A stretch of 64,000 nucleotides of DNA. It comes from Candidatus Chryseobacterium colombiense. Lineage in GTDB: Bacteria > Bacteroidota > Bacteroidia > Flavobacteriales > Weeksellaceae. A program made the translations under genes and the position numbers. This document shows, piece by piece, positions 51,777-60,593 of this stretch (position 1 is its first letter; each line of letters begins with the position of its first letter). The DNA is taken from assembly GCA_029203185.1 (NCBI GenBank), contig CP119310.1, forward strand, positions 806,001-870,000, in the 5' to 3' direction. The notes beneath the pieces are model-generated. The model saw only the letters and a program-made list of their open reading frames with translations, searched no databases and was not told the origin of the DNA.

Positions 51777-52589
51777 TTAATTTTCAGCATCATATTTACT
51801 GATTACTTTCTGAGTCACTCCAGAACTGCTGAATCCTCCATCATGGAAAAGATTTTGCATTGTTACTTTTTTAGTAAGATCTGAGAAAAGCGTAACACAA
51901 TAATCTGCACATTCAAGAGCCGTAGCATTTCCTAGTGGAGACATATCTTCAGCATATCCCAAAAATCCTCCGAAACCTTTTACTCCACTTCCTGCAGTAG
52001 TCATTGTTGGAGACTGAGAAACAGTATTTACACGTACTTTTCTTTCTCCCCAATAGTTTCCGAATGTTCTTGCGATGCTTTCAAGATAAGCTTTATTATC
52101 AGACATATCGTTATAGTCCGGGAATGTTCTTTGTGCTGCAATATAGGTAAGCGCCAAAATACTTCCCCATTCATTCATACAGTCTTTTTCCCAAGCCACA
52201 CGCATTACTTTATGGAAAGAAACAGCGGAAATATCCCAGCCTTTTTCCAACCAGTCATAATTCATTTCTGTATAATGTTTTCCTTTTCTCACGTTGATAG
52301 ACATTCCGATAGAGTGAAGGATAAAGTCGATTTTCCCAAATTTTGCTATTGCAGCGTCAAAAAGTTTTTCAAGATCTTCAACAGAAGTAGCATCTGCACC
52401 AATTACTTCAGACCCGGTTTTTTCAGCTAAACCGTTAAGCTCACCCATTCTCAAAGCGATAGGAGCATTAGACAAGATAAACTCAGCACCTTCTTCATGA
52501 CATCTTTCTGCAACTTTCCATGCGATTGATTGTTCATTAAGGGCTCCAAAAATAATTCCCTTTTTGCCTTTAAGTAAACCGTATGACAT
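51777..52589 (-). CDS. fabI: Enoyl-[acyl-carrier-protein] reductase, FabI type
   Basis: FabI catalyses the last reduction of the fatty acid elongation cycle. The 270-residue length fits. The N-terminus has KGKKGIIFGALNEQSIAWK (nucleotide binding), HSIGMSINV follows, and the active-site residues are Y149, Y159 and K166 in LTYIAAQRTFPDYNDMSDNK (Y-x6-K). It is the target family of triclosan; sensitivity cannot be told from sequence. It is transcribed alone with its own terminator and promoter candidate. Confidence 0.96.
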   Translation of the reverse strand: MSYGLLKGKKGIIFGALNEQSIAWKVAERCHEEGAEFILSNAPIALRMGELNGLAEKTGSEVIGADATSVEDLEKLFDAAIAKFGKIDFILHSIGMSINVRKGKHYTEMNYDWLEKGWDISAVSFHKVMRVAWEKDCMNEWGSILALTYIAAQRTFPDYNDMSDNKAYLESIARTFGNYWGERKVRVNTVSQSPTMTTAGSGVKGFGGFLGYAEDMSPLGNATALECADYCVTLFSDLTKKVTMQNLFHDGGFSSSGVTQKVISKYDAEN

Positions 52590-52613
52590 AATTTTTTAAT
52601 GTTTATTTACCTA

Positions 52614-52621
52614 CAAATGTA
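52614..52621 (-). promoter_or_regulatory. Bacteroidota -7 promoter element of fabI
   Basis: Read on the minus strand this is TACATTTG, 24 bases before the fabI start codon. A -33 box is not clear. Confidence 0.55.
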
Positions 52622-52648
52622 GCAATAATTTGTGTTTAGAACATAATA

Positions 52649-52682
52649 AAAACGAAGCCTTCTGTAAAAAAGGCTCCGTTTT
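52649..52682 (-). terminator. Terminator of the stress-type helical protein gene
   Basis: AAAACGAAGCCTT and AAGGCTCCGTTTT pair around CTGTAAAA, with one wobble on the minus strand. It lies between the fabI start and the stop codon at 52710. Confidence 0.8.
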
Positions 52683-52709
52683 CTTGAAAATATTTATATA
52701 ACTGAAATT

Positions 52710-53009
52710 CTAATTTGTTTTCTTATTCCATTCTGCTTTTACATCCTCTGCAGCATCTTTGGTTTTTTCCCATGCATCATTGGCTTTATCTTTAATATCA
52801 TCCCACGCATCGGATACATTATTTTTTACCCTGTCAAGCCAGTCTTCATGTTTTGCCTCTTCATCATTGGCTCTTTTCTCGTTGATGTAATCTTTTGCTT
52901 TGTCTGCCAATTCTTCAACTTTCCATTTCACATTATCTGCTGCATTTTTTAAAGAATTTTCTGTGTTGTTTACTGCATTTTCAGCTTTGTTATACTCTGA
53001 ATTGTTCAT
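52710..53009 (-). CDS. Small charged helical protein, stress or LEA-like
   Basis: The likely start is the ATG at 53009, giving 99 residues beginning MNNSEYNKAENAVNN; an in-frame start at 53057 would add a hydrophobic N-terminal stretch (VIVYFITTN) unlike the rest. The protein is almost all amphipathic helix with periodic Ala, Lys, Asp and Trp (DAWDDIKDKANDAWEKTKDAAED), like LEA-type or YtxH/CsbD-type stress proteins. It has no cysteine and no signal peptide. It probably protects cells in stress, but this is inference. Confidence 0.75.
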   Translation of the reverse strand: MNNSEYNKAENAVNNTENSLKNAADNVKWKVEELADKAKDYINEKRANDEEAKHEDWLDRVKNNVSDAWDDIKDKANDAWEKTKDAAEDVKAEWNKKTN

Positions 53010-53150
53010 AATATTAATATTTATAGTGTTTGTTGTTATGAAATAAACAATAACCATTCCTAAAGTTCTAGCACGATGTTAAATTTTTCATAAACTTTTG
53101 TTATCTTTTTACAATCAATATTTATCTTTAGGTTAAATAAATAAACAAGC

Positions 53151-53708
53151 ATGGAGAAAATACGTTGCGGATGGTGTGAAAAAGACGATCTGTATAGAAA
53201 ATACCACGATGAAGAATGGGGAAAACCAATATATGATGATGAAACAATTTTTGAATTTTTAATTCTGGAAAGCTTTCAGGCAGGATTGAGCTGGTATACC
53301 ATTCTTACAAAAAGGGAAAACTTCAGAAAAGCTTTTGATGATTTTGATTATAAAAAGATTGCTGTTTATTCTGATGAAAAAGTAGAAGAACTGATGCAGA
53401 ATGCTGGCATTATAAGAAACAGATTAAAAGTGTTGGCTACCATTAATAATGCACAGAAATTTCAGGAGGTTCAAAAAGAATTTGGAAGCTTTTCAAAATA
53501 TATCTGGAGCTTTGTAAACGGTAAACCCATTGATAACAATCCTAAAACGTTAAAAGATGTTCCTGCTACAACAGAGATTTCAGATGCCTTATCCAAAGAT
53601 CTTAAAAAAAGAGGATTTAAGTTTATGGGTTCTACGGTTGTGTATGCTCATATGCAGGCAACAGGAATGGTGAATGATCATGTGGAAGATTGTTTTCTGA
53701 GAGAATAA
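53151..53708 (+). CDS. tag: DNA-3-methyladenine glycosylase I
   Basis: Tag removes 3-methyladenine from alkylated DNA in base-excision repair. The 185-residue length fits. The start IRCGWCEKDDLYRKYHDEEWG gives the zinc ligands C6 and H19, matching C4 and H17 of the E. coli enzyme; the other pair is H177 and C181 in NDHVEDCFLRE. Also present are LESFQAGLSWYTIL and NAGIIRNRLKV. The next gene starts 37 bases downstream and may be co-transcribed. Confidence 0.96.
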   Translation: MEKIRCGWCEKDDLYRKYHDEEWGKPIYDDETIFEFLILESFQAGLSWYTILTKRENFRKAFDDFDYKKIAVYSDEKVEELMQNAGIIRNRLKVLATINNAQKFQEVQKEFGSFSKYIWSFVNGKPIDNNPKTLKDVPATTEISDALSKDLKKRGFKFMGSTVVYAHMQATGMVNDHVEDCFLRE

Positions 53709-53744
53709 AATATAGTATTTTTGAGATCATTAGCGTTTATCAAT

Positions 53745-54599
53745 ATGAAGAAAATCTATTTATTATTAATTTTCCTTTTTATTTTTTCTATTAAAGCACA
53801 AAAAAACAGAAATGAAAGTGATTTTATTCCCGTAGAAATCACTCGTGAAAATGGTGAAATTGAAAATGTTCTTATGAAAGGAATTTATTTCCCTAAAACC
53901 AAACGTTTTCAGGGAATGGTAGCACAATCTAATACCAAACATTCCATTTATTCAACCGACATCGTTTTTGAATATAAAACTTCATCAGAATCTGAAGTAA
54001 AGAAAATTGCTTTTAACGAAGTGAAAAAAATTAAGGTTAAAGATAAATATGAGGATGAAATTCTTGGTTATGAAAAGTTAAAAATTCTGGAGCTGGACTC
54101 TAAAATGAATTTGGTTCATAAAAACTATGTAGCTATGTTGCCAATTTTACACGAAGGAAAAATAAATATTTATGGATATGACCATTATCTATGCTATAAT
54201 AAAAACGAAAGCAGTTGCAGTTACAACACTACATTATTGTATTTAAAAAGAGAAAATGATCCATATGCTATAATGCCTTTTGACTTGGACAGAGTCGGAA
54301 TACTTAATTTCAGAGAAGTTGATGAGAGGTTTGTTGCAGGTTTTAGGCAAGCTGGTGGTAAATGTACCCATTTTTCGCAGTATTTGGATCAGCTTTATAA
54401 AAAATTAGATACGGAAGGTTTTTATACAACATTTAGGCAGGGATATCCGGAGTATATGAAAAAAATAAGAGAGACAGCAAAAAATGATAATCTAAAGGGG
54501 AAGGATAAAAAAGATTTTATTGTAAAAGGCAAACATGATTTTATTCTAAATTATTATATAAACATTATAGGAGAATATGAGAAAAACTGCCCATATTAA
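53745..54599 (+). CDS. Exported protein of unknown function
   Basis: From the ATG at 53745 the product is 284 residues with a signal peptide (MKKIYLLLIFLFIFSIKAQ); an earlier in-frame start at 53721 would add a hydrophilic N-terminus and is less likely. The mature protein is lysine-rich and mixed alpha/beta, with a strand-rich first half and a cysteine pair region (GYDHYLCYNKNESSCSYN). It also has HFSQYLDQLYKKLD in the second half. I do not recognise a family. It follows tag and is ended by a bidirectional terminator. Confidence 0.7.
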   Translation: MKKIYLLLIFLFIFSIKAQKNRNESDFIPVEITRENGEIENVLMKGIYFPKTKRFQGMVAQSNTKHSIYSTDIVFEYKTSSESEVKKIAFNEVKKIKVKDKYEDEILGYEKLKILELDSKMNLVHKNYVAMLPILHEGKINIYGYDHYLCYNKNESSCSYNTTLLYLKRENDPYAIMPFDLDRVGILNFREVDERFVAGFRQAGGKCTHFSQYLDQLYKKLDTEGFYTTFRQGYPEYMKKIRETAKNDNLKGKDKKDFIVKGKHDFILNYYINIIGEYEKNCPY

Positions 54600-54600
54600 C

Positions 54601-54631
54601 AAAAAAGGATTGCAAAACGCAATCCTTTTTT
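54601..54631. terminator. Bidirectional terminator
   Basis: AAAAAAGGATTGC and GCAATCCTTTTTT are perfect inverted arms around AAAAC between convergent genes ending at 54599 and 54640. Confidence 0.88.
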
Positions 54632-54639
54632 AATTAGTT

Positions 54640-55140
54640 TCACGTTGTAAAAATCTTTTTTAAATTTTTATAATATTCATTTACTTCTAAAAATTGATTT
54701 TCTCTTTCTATAATAAATTCACCTCTTATTTCCTCATTGTTTTTTAGAATAATTCTGTAATAATTATTATTTCCTGAATGATATTTTCTTCCTGTATTAT
54801 CATAAGACGCTTTGTCCTTATTAAAACCACGGTAATAACTGGCATCAATATTAATATATTTAATTTCAGAAAAATGAATTTCCCTATTTAAAACAGATAT
54901 AACTTTATCTTTTAAATATAGTTTTCCGATTACTTTTCCTGACAATGGTTCGAATTCATAAGAGTGGTAGATTACTAAACCAATAATATATAAAATAATG
55001 GGAATTAAAAGATATTGAGAATCAATTTTAAAAATCTGGAGTACTGAGAAAATGAAGATAAAAATAAGTAAGGAATAAGTTGGAAAACTTATGTTTTTCC
55101 ACCATCTTTTGTCCTTTTGATAGACTTTTAATTCAATCAT
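54640..55140 (-). CDS. Small membrane protein, possible PH-like domain
   Basis: The 166-residue protein has two hydrophobic helices (about residues 20-38 and 45-60, SFPTYSLLIFIFIFSVLQIF and YLLIPIILYIIGLVIYHSYEF), followed by a soluble C-terminal part (LYLKDKVISVLNREIHFSEIKYINID, then RIILKNNEEIRGEFIIER). That strand-rich pattern is like bacterial PH-domain (DUF304-type) membrane proteins, but this is weak. It has no export signal beyond the helices. Its neighbours give no clue. I assign no function. Confidence 0.65.
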   Translation of the reverse strand: MIELKVYQKDKRWWKNISFPTYSLLIFIFIFSVLQIFKIDSQYLLIPIILYIIGLVIYHSYEFEPLSGKVIGKLYLKDKVISVLNREIHFSEIKYINIDASYYRGFNKDKASYDNTGRKYHSGNNNYYRIILKNNEEIRGEFIIERENQFLEVNEYYKNLKKIFTT

Positions 55141-55169
55141 ATAAACTGAAACCGAAATAATGAAAAATT

Positions 55170-55217
55170 GAGTTTGAGAGTTTATTGAAATAAGTAATTC
55201 TGCAAACTCTCAAACTC
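55170..55217. repeat. Inverted repeat downstream of the uridine phosphorylase gene
   Basis: GAGTTTGAGAGTTT (55170-55183) and AAACTCTCAAACTC (55204-55217) are perfect 14-base arms with a 20-base spacer. It starts six bases beyond the phosphorylase stop codon. The long loop and lack of T run make a simple terminator less likely. Confidence 0.6.
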
Positions 55218-55223
55218 TTTAGC

Positions 55224-56078
55224 TTATTTAATAATTCTCTCCAGTACCCATTCAATCAGGTTCTTTTCAGAAGCATGATGGTCTGCAGAGAATTCTCCTC
55301 GTCTTCTGTTGGCAATTACGTTATTTACGGTGATCGCTTTATGCCCTAAAAGTTTAGACAATGCATAGATGGCAGAAGTTTCCATTTCAAAATTGGTAAC
55401 TCCAAGATCATTTAACGTTTCCAAAAACTTGTCATCAACAGCTTTTAAACGAAGCTGTCTTCCTTGTGGCGCATAAAATCCAGGGAAAGTAGCGGTATTT
55501 CCGTGATATTTTGCATCCTTATAAAGTTCCCCCAATTCTTCTGCCCAATTAGCGAAATAAAGCATCGGCTTGATTTTTGGGTATGGAAACTGCTCCAGGA
55601 AATTTTTAGAAAATTCATTTTCAAACTCATAATCCTGATAAAAATGCATTAACCCGTCCAATCCGACAACATTTTGAGTAACTAGCATATTATCAACCTG
55701 AACATCCGGATTTACACTTCCGCAGGTTCCCATTCTGAATAATTGCAGTGAAGAATGTTCGGCTTTAAACTCTTTGTTCTTAAGGTCAATATTTACCAAA
55801 GCATCCAGCTCGTTCATCACAATGTCAATATTCTCAGTCCCGATTCCGGTTGACATTACTGTGATTCTTTCACCTCTTAAAGTTCCTGTATGAGTATAAA
55901 ATTCTCTTTTATTTTTCTTAATTTCTACTTTGTCAAAATATTTTGAAACCTTTGCCACACGATCCGGATCTCCAACAAGGATAATCTTTTCAGCAATGTC
56001 TTCAGGTAAAAGATTTAGGTGATAAACACTTCCATCATCGTTCAGAACCAACTCTGAAGCTGCAAGTTTATTTAGCAT
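55224..56078 (-). CDS. Nucleoside phosphorylase, uridine phosphorylase-like
   Basis: The 284-residue cytoplasmic enzyme belongs to the PNP/UDP phosphorylase family, which splits nucleosides into base and ribose-1-phosphate. Signs are HLNLLPEDIAEKIILVGDPDRVAKVSKYF (the phosphate-binding GDPDR), TGIGTENIDIVMNEL, RMGTCGSVN and the late FEMETSAIYALSKLLGHKAITV, which carries the ribose-binding MET segment. The best match is uridine phosphorylase (Udp) rather than purine-specific enzymes, since NYFE-type motifs are weak; specificity is not sure. It is a single-gene unit. Confidence 0.88.
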   Translation of the reverse strand: MLNKLAASELVLNDDGSVYHLNLLPEDIAEKIILVGDPDRVAKVSKYFDKVEIKKNKREFYTHTGTLRGERITVMSTGIGTENIDIVMNELDALVNIDLKNKEFKAEHSSLQLFRMGTCGSVNPDVQVDNMLVTQNVVGLDGLMHFYQDYEFENEFSKNFLEQFPYPKIKPMLYFANWAEELGELYKDAKYHGNTATFPGFYAPQGRQLRLKAVDDKFLETLNDLGVTNFEMETSAIYALSKLLGHKAITVNNVIANRRRGEFSADHHASEKNLIEWVLERIIK

Positions 56079-56295
56079 ACATATATTTTTTATAGTTTAA
56101 ACCGTAATTTGAATCAATTTTAAAATCCTTCCCCAAATATCTTCTCATCATTATTTTAAAACCAGTGTCGATAGAGAAACCGACCGCTCAAGTATAATGA
56201 ATTTGATTTCGGGGTTTAAAATTAATAAAAATTCTTTTACAAGGAGGTTATTTAAATGACCTAAAATATAAATATTAGTTAATCCAAAATTAAAA

Positions 56296-56323
56296 TTGTC
56301 GTAATCTGCAGGCAATAGCTTTG
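56296..56323 (+). promoter_or_regulatory. Promoter of the di-haem peroxidase gene
   Basis: TTG at 56296-56298 and TAGCTTTG at 56316-56323 are 17 bases apart; the -7 box is 13 bases from the ATG at 56337. The same -7 word with GC in the middle occurs before the PhoX-like gene (58359-58366). Confidence 0.55.
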
Positions 56324-56336
56324 CGGCTAAAAATTC

Positions 56337-58163
56337 ATGAGATCCTATCCGCTGCTTATTGTGATTCTTTTAATCGGTTTTGCAATCATGTCATTCAATC
56401 CTGAATATAAAGGAATCGAAACCGAAAATACTGTCATCAATAAAGGATTAGCTGATTTTAAAACAAAACTTGAACAGCTAAAGTCAGATGCCTATCAGTT
56501 TTCTGAGGATAAAATCTCACTGGAAGACCTTCAAAAATCATTAAAAGCGACAAGAAATTCTTTTAAAGAAATTGAATTTTATGTTGCTTATCATTATCCT
56601 GAATTTACAAAATCCAAGCTCAATGCAGCTCCTTTATTCCATATTGAAGCAGCAGGAACAAAGTCTTATACTCTTCCTCCTGAAGGATTACAGGTTTTGG
56701 ATGAGTTAATATTCTCTGATGAAGCAGGAGAACAAAAAGAAGAAATAAAAACAATTACCAACTTCTTGTATAATACATATGCAGGTTTTTACTTAAACTC
56801 AGTTAAAAATGGCTTGAGTAAAGGAAATAACAGAACATTACCCTTAAGAATTGAGCTGATCAGAATTTATAGTCTGGGTGTTACAGGATTTGATACCCCG
56901 GGTTCACTTAATACCTCTGAAGAAACGGCTCATGCTTTTATCGGTATAAAAAAATATGTGAACGATGATTTGTACTTTAAAAACTTTAACATTCAGAAAG
57001 CAAATTCAATTCTTACAGAAGGTATAGAATATCTTTCTAAGAATAATAATTTTGAAACTTTTGACAGAATAGAATTTTACAAAAAATATATTCAGCCTTT
57101 ATATGAAGAATTTGGAAAATGGGATGGAAGAAGTGATGATCTTAAAGAGTTTTCAGGATGGAATGTCAGTAATAAAAACTTATTCAGCAGCGATTTTTTA
57201 GATCCTTATTTTTATACGCTGTTAAAAAAAGAAGAGGATAATGCTGATCTGAGAAAGCTGGGAAAAGAAATTTTTTATGATCAAAACTTAAGCAGCAATG
57301 GAAAAATGAGTTGTGCGACCTGTCATTTACCTGAAAATGCATTCACAGATTTAAAAGTGAAATCTCCAAGCAACGTAGAAGGAAAAACCGTGCTGAGAAA
57401 TTCACCGTCATTATACAATGCTGTTTTTGCCAAAAGATTTTTTTATGATTTAAGAGCTTTCTATCTTGAACAGCAGGCTGAACATGTCATTTATAATGAA
57501 GATGAATTCAATACGAGCTATGAAAGCATCATTCAAAAATTAAAAACAAAAAAAGAATACAGACAAGCCTTTAAAGCAGCTTTAAAAAACGGAGAAGTGA
57601 GTAAAGAAAACTTTTCTAAAGCGCTGAGTTCTTACGTAGCATCTTTATATTCTTATGAAAGCGATTTTGATAAGTTTATGAGAAACGAAAAGAATATTTC
57701 TTCCGATGCCCAAAAAGGATTCAACCTATTCATGGGAAAAGCTAATTGCGCTACCTGTCATTTTGCCCCGAATTTCTCGGGCTTGGTTCCGCCGTTTTTT
57801 AATGAAAATGAGTCTGAAGTTTTAGGAATCACACAAAAGCCAATTAGCCATAAACCCTTTGAACTTGATACAGATAAAGGAAGGATAAACAGCCCTGTAA
57901 AAAAAGAAAACTCATGGATTTATGAAAACTCTTTTAAAACAGTTACCGTAAGAAATATTGCCTTAACAAAACCCTATTTTCATAACGGAGCTTTTAATAC
58001 TTTGGAAGAAGTTTTAGACTTTTATAATGAAGGAGGAGGGGAAGGTCTTGGACTGAAAATTAAGAATCAGACTTTGGCTCCCGATAAGTTAAATTTAACC
58101 CCCACGGAAATAAAACAAATCATTGCTTTTCTGAATTCTTTAACGGATGTAAGTAAAAAATAA
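56337..58163 (+). CDS. Di-haem cytochrome c peroxidase-like protein with long N-terminal domain
   Basis: The 608-residue periplasmic protein has an N-terminal hydrophobic helix (residues 4-20, probable anchor or signal). Residues about 30-290 form a helical domain without haem motifs (FYVAYHYPEF, LPLRIELIRIYSLGVTGFDTPG). The C-terminal half is a MauG/bacterial cytochrome c peroxidase type: haem motifs CATCH at 326-330 and CATCH at 471-475, plus LRNSPSLYNAVFAKRFFYDLRA and TVRNIALTKPYFHNG. This domain order is longer than classical peroxidases of about 340 residues. It is followed by the PhoX-like gene. Confidence 0.85.
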   Translation: MRSYPLLIVILLIGFAIMSFNPEYKGIETENTVINKGLADFKTKLEQLKSDAYQFSEDKISLEDLQKSLKATRNSFKEIEFYVAYHYPEFTKSKLNAAPLFHIEAAGTKSYTLPPEGLQVLDELIFSDEAGEQKEEIKTITNFLYNTYAGFYLNSVKNGLSKGNNRTLPLRIELIRIYSLGVTGFDTPGSLNTSEETAHAFIGIKKYVNDDLYFKNFNIQKANSILTEGIEYLSKNNNFETFDRIEFYKKYIQPLYEEFGKWDGRSDDLKEFSGWNVSNKNLFSSDFLDPYFYTLLKKEEDNADLRKLGKEIFYDQNLSSNGKMSCATCHLPENAFTDLKVKSPSNVEGKTVLRNSPSLYNAVFAKRFFYDLRAFYLEQQAEHVIYNEDEFNTSYESIIQKLKTKKEYRQAFKAALKNGEVSKENFSKALSSYVASLYSYESDFDKFMRNEKNISSDAQKGFNLFMGKANCATCHFAPNFSGLVPPFFNENESEVLGITQKPISHKPFELDTDKGRINSPVKKENSWIYENSFKTVTVRNIALTKPYFHNGAFNTLEEVLDFYNEGGGEGLGLKIKNQTLAPDKLNLTPTEIKQIIAFLNSLTDVSKK

Positions 58164-58190
58164 AAGTCAGTTATCAGTTTCTATTATAGT

Positions 58191-58230
58191 AAACAGCCTG
58201 TATTTTAATTCTAAATGCAGGTTGTTTTTA
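58191..58230 (+). terminator. Rho-independent terminator
   Basis: AAACAGCCTG (58191-58200) and CAGGTTGTTT (58218-58227) pair with one mismatch and are followed by T residues. Confidence 0.7.
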
Positions 58231-58258
58231 TTTTAAAACTCACAATGTGTAGACTTAA

Positions 58259-58312
58259 TTAACACTCTGTTAACTTGATTAACATTAGGTTTTCGATTAA
58301 TTAATATTTAAC
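58259..58312 (+). promoter_or_regulatory. TTAAC repeat array upstream of the PhoX-like gene
   Basis: TTAAC occurs at 58259, 58270, 58279 and 58308, three of them extended to TTAACA. The first spacing is 11 bases, the spacing of PhoP/PhoB boxes built from direct TTAACA-type repeats in other phyla, and a PhoX-type phosphatase is the sort of gene such sites control. The -7 box lies 47 bases beyond the last repeat. Regulation by phosphate is inference. Confidence 0.4.
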
Positions 58313-58358
58313 AAGGCTGATTTAAAGTCCTATTAATAGAGGCTTCGAAGCAATAAAA

Positions 58359-58366
58359 TAGCTTTG
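58359..58366 (+). promoter_or_regulatory. Bacteroidota -7 promoter element
   Basis: TAGCTTTG matches TAnnTTTG, 27 bases before the ATG at 58394. It overlaps the upstream in-frame TTG (58364), which argues against that start. Confidence 0.6.
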
Positions 58367-58393
58367 CAGTGTCTAAAAAATCGAAATTTAAAA

Positions 58394-60538
58394 ATGAAAA
58401 GAAAATTACTAACAGTTGCAGTTCTTGCATTGATGACAAGTTCTGTGTTTCATGCACAGACTTTTGTCTTTAACAAAAATTCCGCTTGGAAATACAATGA
58501 CGCCAATACAGCATTGGCAGATCAGTGGAAAGACACCAATTTTGACATTTCTACCTGGTCACAGGGAAATGGACCTCTTGGATATGGTGATCCTGTAACG
58601 ACTACAATTAACAGTGGTCTTATTACTGCCTATTTTGCAAAAGATTTTACAGTAAATCTGAATGATCTTTCTGATACAATGGAACTGGGAGTGATGAGAG
58701 ATGACGGAATCGTTGTTTATCTGAACGGCCAGGAAGTAGTGAGAGATAATATGCCGACCGGAGCCATTACGTTCAGTACATTATCCAGTACAACTATTGA
58801 CGGAGCAGCAGAAAGTGTATATAATATATTTTCTATTCCAAAATCAAAATTCGTGAACGGAAACAACAGAATCTCTGTTGAATTACACAACAGAGGAGCA
58901 ACGAGTTCTGATTTAAGAATAGATGCTTATCTAAAAACTGTTGTATCAACAACAACTCCGGTGCCATGTAATGCGAATCATATCAGCTGCTTTACGTCTA
59001 TTGTTCCTACAGCTCAAACCAATAAATTGATTATTCCTGTAGAGCATAATTATCAGTTGATTTTAAAAGAAGGAGATAACTATACAGAAGGAGGGGGATT
59101 AGTAGGAGGACAAAATGACTTTACAGCATATGTTCCTAAAAGCGGAAGTTCTACAGACGGATATCTTTCTATCAATCACGAAACCAATCCGGGAGGAGTA
59201 ACCATGGCTGAAATTAATTATAATACTTCTACAAAGCTTTGGCAGTTAACAAGATCCAGAGCGGTAAGTTTCTCTGCTCCGAGTCTGGTTCAGACGATCA
59301 GAAACTGTTCAGGAGGTATTACACCTTGGGGAACAGTAGTTACAGCCGAAGAACAGACGACTTCAAGTGATGTAAATGGTGACGGAATGAAAGATTACGG
59401 ATGGTTGGTAGAAATCGATCCTGCAACTGCTCAGGTAATTTCTCAAAATACGGATGGTTCTAAAGGAAAACTTTGGCAGATGGGAATTATGAATCATGAA
59501 AATGTGGTGATCAATAATGCTGGAACCACAGCTTATTATGGTGAGGACGGAGGAACTCATATGGTATACAAATATGTAATGGATACTCCGAACAACCTTT
59601 CATCAGGGAATTTATTTGTTTTAAAACTGGATCAGGGATTAAGTAACGGAGATCCTGTTGCAACAACAGCAACATGGATTCAGGTTCCTAACAAAACCAA
59701 AGCAGACCAGAATAATACAACGGCTTTAGCACAATCTCTGGGAGGAACTTCTTTCAACGGAATCGAAGACGTTGACATTAGTCCGATTGATGGTAAAATC
59801 TACTTTACAGCGAAAGGGTTGAATAAAGTCTACAGATTACAGGATAACGGAACTACGGCTTCTCAGGTTGAAACTTTCGTAGGAGGTCTTACAACAAATT
59901 ATTCATTTACAACGGCACAGGGAACAAAAACTGAAACCTGGGGAGACGGAAACGACAACCTTACATTCGATGAACTTGGAAACCTTTGGGTATTACAGGA
60001 TGGTGGAAAAAATTATATCTGGGTAATTGCTCCGGATCATACTCAGGCTAACCCAAAAGTGAGATTATTCGCTTCTATGCCTGCAGGTTCTGAACCAACC
60101 GGTCTTACTTTTACCCCGGATCATAAGTTTGGATTCTTCTCCGTGCAGCACCCGGATTCTACGATATCTACAGATATTGATGCTACAGGAAATACAATCA
60201 ATTATATTGGAAAATCAGCAACAATCGTAGTAGCTCTTAAAAATAATTTAGGAACTGCAGGATCTCTCGGAACAGGTGAAATACATGCAGAAACTGAAGT
60301 AACAGTTGCTCCAAACCCGACTTCAGGAATCGTGAAAATCAATTCTCCAAAAGGATTGAAAAATATTGCGGTAACAGCTTACAGTATGGATGGTAAAATT
60401 GTGTTCACTCAGAAGTTTTCAGGAACAAACAATGCTTTAGATTTAGACTTTACAAAGCAGCTTGAATCTTCAAGAGTTTTGATTTTAAATATCGAAGCTG
60501 ATGGATTCCAGAAAACAGTAAAGCTGTTGAAAAAATAA
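58394..60538 (+). CDS. PhoX-like (DUF839) secreted protein with T9SS sorting domain
   Basis: From the ATG at 58394 the product is 714 residues with a signal peptide (ends SVFHAQ). An N-terminal jelly-roll domain (about 20-190, ending with SSDLRIDAYLKTV) precedes a beta-propeller of the PhoX alkaline phosphatase family: YLSINHETNPGG, TPWGTVVTAEEQTT, MNHENVVI, YYGEDGG and NDNLTFDELGNLWVLQDGG. The last 75 residues (VTVAPNPTSGIVKIN) are a T9SS type A sorting domain. It would release phosphate from organic esters outside the cell. Metal ligands were not checked individually. Confidence 0.85.
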   Translation: MKRKLLTVAVLALMTSSVFHAQTFVFNKNSAWKYNDANTALADQWKDTNFDISTWSQGNGPLGYGDPVTTTINSGLITAYFAKDFTVNLNDLSDTMELGVMRDDGIVVYLNGQEVVRDNMPTGAITFSTLSSTTIDGAAESVYNIFSIPKSKFVNGNNRISVELHNRGATSSDLRIDAYLKTVVSTTTPVPCNANHISCFTSIVPTAQTNKLIIPVEHNYQLILKEGDNYTEGGGLVGGQNDFTAYVPKSGSSTDGYLSINHETNPGGVTMAEINYNTSTKLWQLTRSRAVSFSAPSLVQTIRNCSGGITPWGTVVTAEEQTTSSDVNGDGMKDYGWLVEIDPATAQVISQNTDGSKGKLWQMGIMNHENVVINNAGTTAYYGEDGGTHMVYKYVMDTPNNLSSGNLFVLKLDQGLSNGDPVATTATWIQVPNKTKADQNNTTALAQSLGGTSFNGIEDVDISPIDGKIYFTAKGLNKVYRLQDNGTTASQVETFVGGLTTNYSFTTAQGTKTETWGDGNDNLTFDELGNLWVLQDGGKNYIWVIAPDHTQANPKVRLFASMPAGSEPTGLTFTPDHKFGFFSVQHPDSTISTDIDATGNTINYIGKSATIVVALKNNLGTAGSLGTGEIHAETEVTVAPNPTSGIVKINSPKGLKNIAVTAYSMDGKIVFTQKFSGTNNALDLDFTKQLESSRVLILNIEADGFQKTVKLLKK

Positions 60539-60552
60539 ATCTTAATAATTCT

Positions 60553-60587
60553 AAGCTGCCGGTACATTACTTACCGGTGGCTTTTTT
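60553..60587 (+). terminator. Rho-independent terminator
   Basis: AAGCTGCCGGTA and TACCGGTGGCTT pair with two wobbles around CATTACT and run into T residues. It ends only seven bases before the next ATG, so it may also limit read-through into the leucine-rich repeat gene. Confidence 0.8.
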
Positions 60588-60593
60588 ATAAGT

